Both the position numbers and the translations under genes were made by a program. Source: DATJGF01 sp035495315 (GTDB lineage: Bacteria; Verrucomicrobiota; Verrucomicrobiia; Limisphaerales; UBA8199). Taken from it: a stretch of 8,646 nucleotides of DNA. Every line of letters begins with the position of its first letter. The stretch's first letter is position 1. The notes beneath the pieces are model-generated. The model had not been told where the DNA came from and ran no database searches. It was given only the letters and a program-made list of their open reading frames with translations. The stretch spans positions 1 to 8,646 of the forward strand of contig DATJGF010000008.1 in the NCBI GenBank assembly GCA_035495315.1. The letters run 5' to 3'. Positions 5,760 to 8,646 of this stretch are shown here, one piece after another.

Positions 5760-6749
5760 CTAAGCTGGAGACCGGAAGTAACGTTTCACAAAGAGGAGAA
5801 ATCCGAGCATGGGGACTACCCCCGCCACTGACCAATAGGCCATGCGATTTCCCTGCATAAAACTGAACTGTTTCATCGTGTCGATTTGACGATCGGAATA
5901 GCCCATAACCCGATACAGTTCCGGCAGGTCAATATGGCTGAAGGTGATCCACGCGGAAACCGAAACTATGCAGAGGCTGATTAGCACAATCCACCAACCG
6001 GCAGACCGCAACCGATATACCGCCCAAGCACAATAGCCCCAAAGTAAAGCCAGGGCCACGCAGCAGAGTGAGCCGCCAAGACCCGACAACACTTTGCCGA
6101 AGGCTGGGAGAACTCCATGGGTGGACAGTGGCATGGCGAGCGTGCAGACCGCGCCCAATCCGAGCCACAGGCTCATACCCAGCACCGGTAGCGGACAAGC
6201 GTCAGTCCAACTCGGCGACGGGTTGCGAGCCTTGCAGGTGGCTTTCACGTGAGGGCTACGATAAAAAAGGACCAACACACCCGGCACCACAATGAACAAA
6301 ATGCCCATAAAGACCATACCAACAATCAGGCCGATAAGCAGTGCCGCTTCAGGCACCTGTTGGCCTGGCGGTTGCGAGTTCTTCAGGATGCTCGGCATGA
6401 AAAACGCCATCATCACCATGCTGATGACGCCGATCGCTAACCAACTCCAGGCAAGCACGAGCGAAAGCGCCCGTGCCCAACGCCGGGTTTTGCACGAACC
6501 TATTCCCACGGTGATGAGCGCTGCCGAAATGACGAGGTAAGAAACCAGGGCGGGGGTTAACTGACGGACGGCCATCGGTTCCTGATTGTTCTGCGCGGCC
6601 ATGACTTGGCCCAGGATCATGAGAGGAATCATGAGCGCAGCGAGAGCGCCCAACACCATTTCCAAAATACCAAATACAATCAGGCCCGTGCGGCGGTCTT
6701 TGAAATCCGGGGCAAGTGAAACAGGGGGAGGAGTGGGACTTCCGTTCAT
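5760..6749 (-). CDS. Eight-helix integral membrane protein, internally duplicated
   Basis: A 329-residue inner-membrane protein whose biochemical role I cannot assign. A short proline-rich cytosolic start (residues 1-20) is followed by hydrophobic segments at about 23-46, 68-86, 93-118, 135-163, 184-208, 222-244, 250-270 and 304-324. The two sets of four helices resemble each other: helices 1 and 5 share G-x(6)-L-G-A-x-x-x-L-A/x-x-P-L, and helices 4 and 8 share V-V-P ... L-F ... F/Y-R-S-P. The central linker (about 164-187) carries H-V-K-A-T-C-K-A-R-N-P and W-T-D-A-C-P-L-P-V-L, which I recall, unchecked, from uncharacterised acidobacterial and verrucomicrobial membrane proteins. A second polar stretch (271-303, E-L-Y-R-V-M-G-Y) separates helices 7 and 8. 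No catalytic or transporter motif is visible. ATG 6749 has no good ribosome site. The gene is divergent from a possible small gene at 6858. Confidence 0.85.
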   Translation of the reverse strand: MNGSPTPPPVSLAPDFKDRRTGLIVFGILEMVLGALAALMIPLMILGQVMAAQNNQEPMAVRQLTPALVSYLVISAALITVGIGSCKTRRWARALSLVLAWSWLAIGVISMVMMAFFMPSILKNSQPPGQQVPEAALLIGLIVGMVFMGILFIVVPGVLVLFYRSPHVKATCKARNPSPSWTDACPLPVLGMSLWLGLGAVCTLAMPLSTHGVLPAFGKVLSGLGGSLCCVALALLWGYCAWAVYRLRSAGWWIVLISLCIVSVSAWITFSHIDLPELYRVMGYSDRQIDTMKQFSFMQGNRMAYWSVAGVVPMLGFLLFVKRYFRSPA

Positions 6750-6857
6750 GCCAAGAGAACAAATACAGTCCTGCGCCCAAAGCGTCGAGAGAGAATCAGG
6801 AAAAGCTGTTCGTTCTTGCGCAAACCCATCTGCGATCCATCATCAATGGGCCTAGCC

Positions 6858-7097
6858 ATGAAACGCACCCACAGCGCCCCACTCACCGACGACGAACTTC
6901 GATCGATGCTTGAAGCCCGGGATGTGGTTTCATTTGTTGGCCAGCCGGTCAGGTTTGAGGATATAGAGCGGCAGGTCGAACGCCTTGGGTTCGGAGACTT
7001 GTATATGGTCTCGGCGACGCAAGGGACACACACCAGCGTGGCCAAAATCAATCTGAGACCTGAAGCCCTTGCAACGTCCGCCACCGAGGGCGTTTAA
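6858..7097 (+). CDS. Possible small hypothetical protein (79 aa)
   Basis: A 79-residue soluble frame starting M-K-R-T-H-S-A-P-L-T-D-D-E-L. It has a charged helical region, D-I-E-R-Q-V-E-R-L-G-F-G, and no signal peptide, membrane segment or known motif. Codon third positions are moderately GC-rich, as in neighbouring genes. In-frame alternatives are ATG 6846 and TTG 6816; no start has a clear ribosome site. It is divergent from the membrane-protein gene (108 bp between starts). The amino-acid pattern looks protein-like, but a competing minus-strand frame covers the same bases, so it may not be expressed. Confidence 0.4.
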   Translation: MKRTHSAPLTDDELRSMLEARDVVSFVGQPVRFEDIERQVERLGFGDLYMVSATQGTHTSVAKINLRPEALATSATEGV

Positions 7098-7282
7098 GCC
7101 TCGGGCTACCACCAGACGGTTTGGCTTGGGGAGCAGTCGCGCAAGTAAAATTGCTACCCTCTCCAAACGCTTATCCTCGATACAGGGCCAGGACAAAGCC
7201 TTGATCCCAGGAATCCTGAGCAGCGGGAATTCACGCAGGTTTGGTGGAAACCTACCACGGCCTCATGCCACAAGTAGAGATT

Positions 7283-7312
7283 ATGACATAAGCAGCTTAT
7301 TTCATCCATAAG
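7283..7312 (+). promoter_or_regulatory. Weak candidate promoter of the permease gene
   Basis: ATGACA (7283-7288) and CATAAG (7307-7312) are 18 bp apart in the AT-richest stretch of the 274-bp gap before the permease, matching sigma-70 boxes at five and four of six positions. The -35 box overlaps a small TTATG-A-CATAA palindrome (7281-7291). Apart from these, I see nothing in 7098-7371. Confidence 0.25.
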
Positions 7313-7371
7313 ACTATGAGCATACATGGAATCTTATTGACCGCTCAGGGGTAACTCGGTAGGCACTTGGC

Positions 7372-8646
7372 ATGAAGGCTGCTCTTGGCGACCTCCGCTT
7401 CGCATTCCGCGTATTGGCTAAAAATCCCGCCTTTTCCGCAGCCATCGTGATCACGCTCGGCGTGGCCCTCGGAGCCAACAGCGCCATTTTCAGCATTGCA
7501 AACGCGGTTCTGCTCCGCCCTTTGCCTTACCCCTCCCCAGAGCGACTGGTCGTCATTCGAAAAGATTGGAAGCCGTTTTGGGCGCCACACGGGGAGGTAT
7601 CGCCATTCATGGAGGTTCCCGAAATCTCGGCCTGGCAGGAACAGAACCAAATGTTCTCAGAGATGGCGATTTACGGATTGCACGAAGAGACTCTGACCGG
7701 CGATGCCGAGGCACAACTGATCAGCAGTGCGCACGTTTCTCCTTCCTTCTTTACCACCTTTGGGGCGACACCAGCACTGGGCCGAGGCTTTCTCAAAGAG
7801 AAGGACAGCCCTGATATGGAGCCGGTGGCGGTCATCAGCAATGGTTTGTGGAGGCGGCGTTTCGGCGGCGATACCAATCTGCTGGGCCGCACGATCAAAC
7901 TCGACAACAAGCCTTACACGATTGTGGGAGTGCTTCCACCCACCTTCAAATTCATTCAAGAAGTGGACGTGTTAGTTCCCCTGGATATGAAAAAGCGTCT
8001 GCCCGTCATCTTATATCATGTGATCGGACGGCTCAGGCCCAGTGTGAGTCTCGCCCAAGCCACTGCCGATTTGGACAGGATTTATCAAACTGCAAAGGAT
8101 CCCAAGGTAACTGGCCGGATAATGCTCACTAGCTTACGTGATTCCGTGATGCGAAATGCGAAGTCAAATGTAATGCTTTACCTGGGTGGAACTGGATTTG
8201 TTCTTCTCATTGCGTGTGCCAACATCGCTAACCTGCTCCTGGCCAGGGGAGCAAACCGGCGCAAGGAAATCAGCATTCGTGTGGCACTCGGGGCTAGTAG
8301 GCTTCGAATCGTTGGGCAGCTTTTGACCGAGAGTTTATTGCTGGCGTTACTGGGAGGCACACTAGGGCTGCTATTGGGATGGTGGGCCAAGGGTGTGCTC
8401 GCACCGTTGCTGGAGCCGTTGCCCAAGTTGCAGTCGGTGACGACAGACGCCCGGGTGGTGGGTTTTACGTTACTATTAACAGTTCTGACCGGAGTGGTCT
8501 TTGGCATATGGCCGGCCTTGGCAACTTCCCAGTTGTCCGTAGGCGACTCGTTGAAGGAAGGAACGCGCAGTGGGGGAGCGGGCGGCTTGCATCAACACCG
8601 CATGAGCCGCTTGCTTGTCGTTTCAGAGGTGATGCTGGCGCTCGTG
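7372..8646 (+). CDS. MacB/FtsX-type ABC permease (ADOP-like), 3'-truncated
   Basis: The first 425 residues of a membrane protein that runs off the window. It opens with D-L-R-F-A-F-R-V-L-A-K-N-P-A-F-S and a first helix (about 22-48) containing L-G-V-A-L-G-A-N-S-A-I-F-S, then R-P-L-P-Y-P. Residues about 50-260 fit the MacB periplasmic core domain, with V-A-V-I-S-N-G-L-W-R-R-R-F-G-G and L-G-R-T-I-K-L-D. The FtsX permease domain follows, with helices at about 266-290, 313-338 and 363-384 and the signature A-R-G-A-N-R-R-K-E-I-S-I-R-V-A-L-G-A-S-R. At 412-425 a second half begins (R-L-L-V-V-S-E-V), as in the roughly 800-residue duplicated permeases of Acidobacteriota and Verrucomicrobiota. Family members couple to a MacB/LolD-type ATPase to move lipoproteins, peptides or drugs by mechanotransmission; no ATPase gene is visible here. 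The start at 7372 has only a weak upstream AGG, but the conserved N-terminus begins there. Confidence 0.92.
   Translation, partial: MKAALGDLRFAFRVLAKNPAFSAAIVITLGVALGANSAIFSIANAVLLRPLPYPSPERLVVIRKDWKPFWAPHGEVSPFMEVPEISAWQEQNQMFSEMAIYGLHEETLTGDAEAQLISSAHVSPSFFTTFGATPALGRGFLKEKDSPDMEPVAVISNGLWRRRFGGDTNLLGRTIKLDNKPYTIVGVLPPTFKFIQEVDVLVPLDMKKRLPVILYHVIGRLRPSVSLAQATADLDRIYQTAKDPKVTGRIMLTSLRDSVMRNAKSNVMLYLGGTGFVLLIACANIANLLLARGANRRKEISIRVALGASRLRIVGQLLTESLLLALLGGTLGLLLGWWAKGVLAPLLEPLPKLQSVTTDARVVGFTLLLTVLTGVVFGIWPALATSQLSVGDSLKEGTRSGGAGGLHQHRMSRLLVVSEVMLALV

Noticed and set aside
5584..5835. N-terminal extension of the response regulator
   Set aside because: The 84 extra residues are basic and proline-rich, overlap the membrane-protein gene, and precede a receiver that is complete from M at 5583.
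6349..6780. 143-codon minus-strand frame
   Set aside because: It overlaps the membrane protein out of frame and has the Gly/Arg/His/Pro bias of a shadow.
6746..7084. 112-codon minus-strand frame
   Set aside because: It is Ser/Arg-rich with no motif and overlaps the plus-strand candidate at 6858. Neither is certain, but this one looks less protein-like.
7657..7959. Minus-strand frames within the permease region
   Set aside because: They are antisense to a clearly coding MacB-type core domain.

Overview
The window reads as a chromosomal piece of a GC-rich, Gram-negative-type bacterium, most likely Verrucomicrobiota (Limisphaerales/Pedosphaera-like); Acidobacteriota or Planctomycetota are less likely. 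The clues are a secreted Calx-beta/delta-60-repeat protein next to a secreted NHL-repeat protein, both ending in the 'ExSxxxxxW ... (F)YR' C-terminal module common in that group, together with an orphan MacB/FtsX-type permease and an eight-helix membrane protein of a type I associate with these phyla. The taxonomic call comes from recognising families, not from a search.

Layout. (1) Positions 3-1520 (+) hold the 3' part of a large exported protein: the tail of a Calx-beta domain, about seven delta-60 repeats and a C-terminal module. The gene starts upstream of the window. (2) Positions 1635-3896 (+) hold a complete exported NHL-repeat protein with a signal peptide and a nearly perfect 55-residue (165-bp) repeat. 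The missing half of its last blade lies at the N-terminus, as expected for a closed propeller. (3) Positions 3897-4498 are gene-free debris that includes a short but recognisable remnant of a group II intron reverse transcriptase (4026-4097, -). (4) Positions 5006 to 4499 (-) form a compact cluster of three very small genes, 28, 83 and 58 codons, chained by 4-nt overlaps (GTGA, then ATGA). A perfect 10-bp inverted repeat lies just ahead of a strong Shine-Dalgarno sequence. The middle product has a CxxC...CxxC zinc-ribbon-like motif. Two of the three are under 60 codons and easily missed. (5) Positions 5583-5179 (-) encode a stand-alone CheY-like receiver. (6) Positions 6749-5760 (-) encode an eight-helix membrane protein that looks like an internal 4+4 duplication. 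(7) Positions 6858-7097 (+) are a possible divergent small gene. (8) From 7372 to the end (+) lies the first half of an orphan MacB/FtsX-like ABC permease, cut by the window edge.

Functional logic. The left third is exported or surface protein. The middle is small cytoplasmic proteins and a single-domain signalling protein. The right is inner-membrane proteins. Nothing ties these into one pathway. The overlapping small-gene cluster with its leader hairpin is the only clearly cohesive undescribed-looking unit, and its function is unknown.
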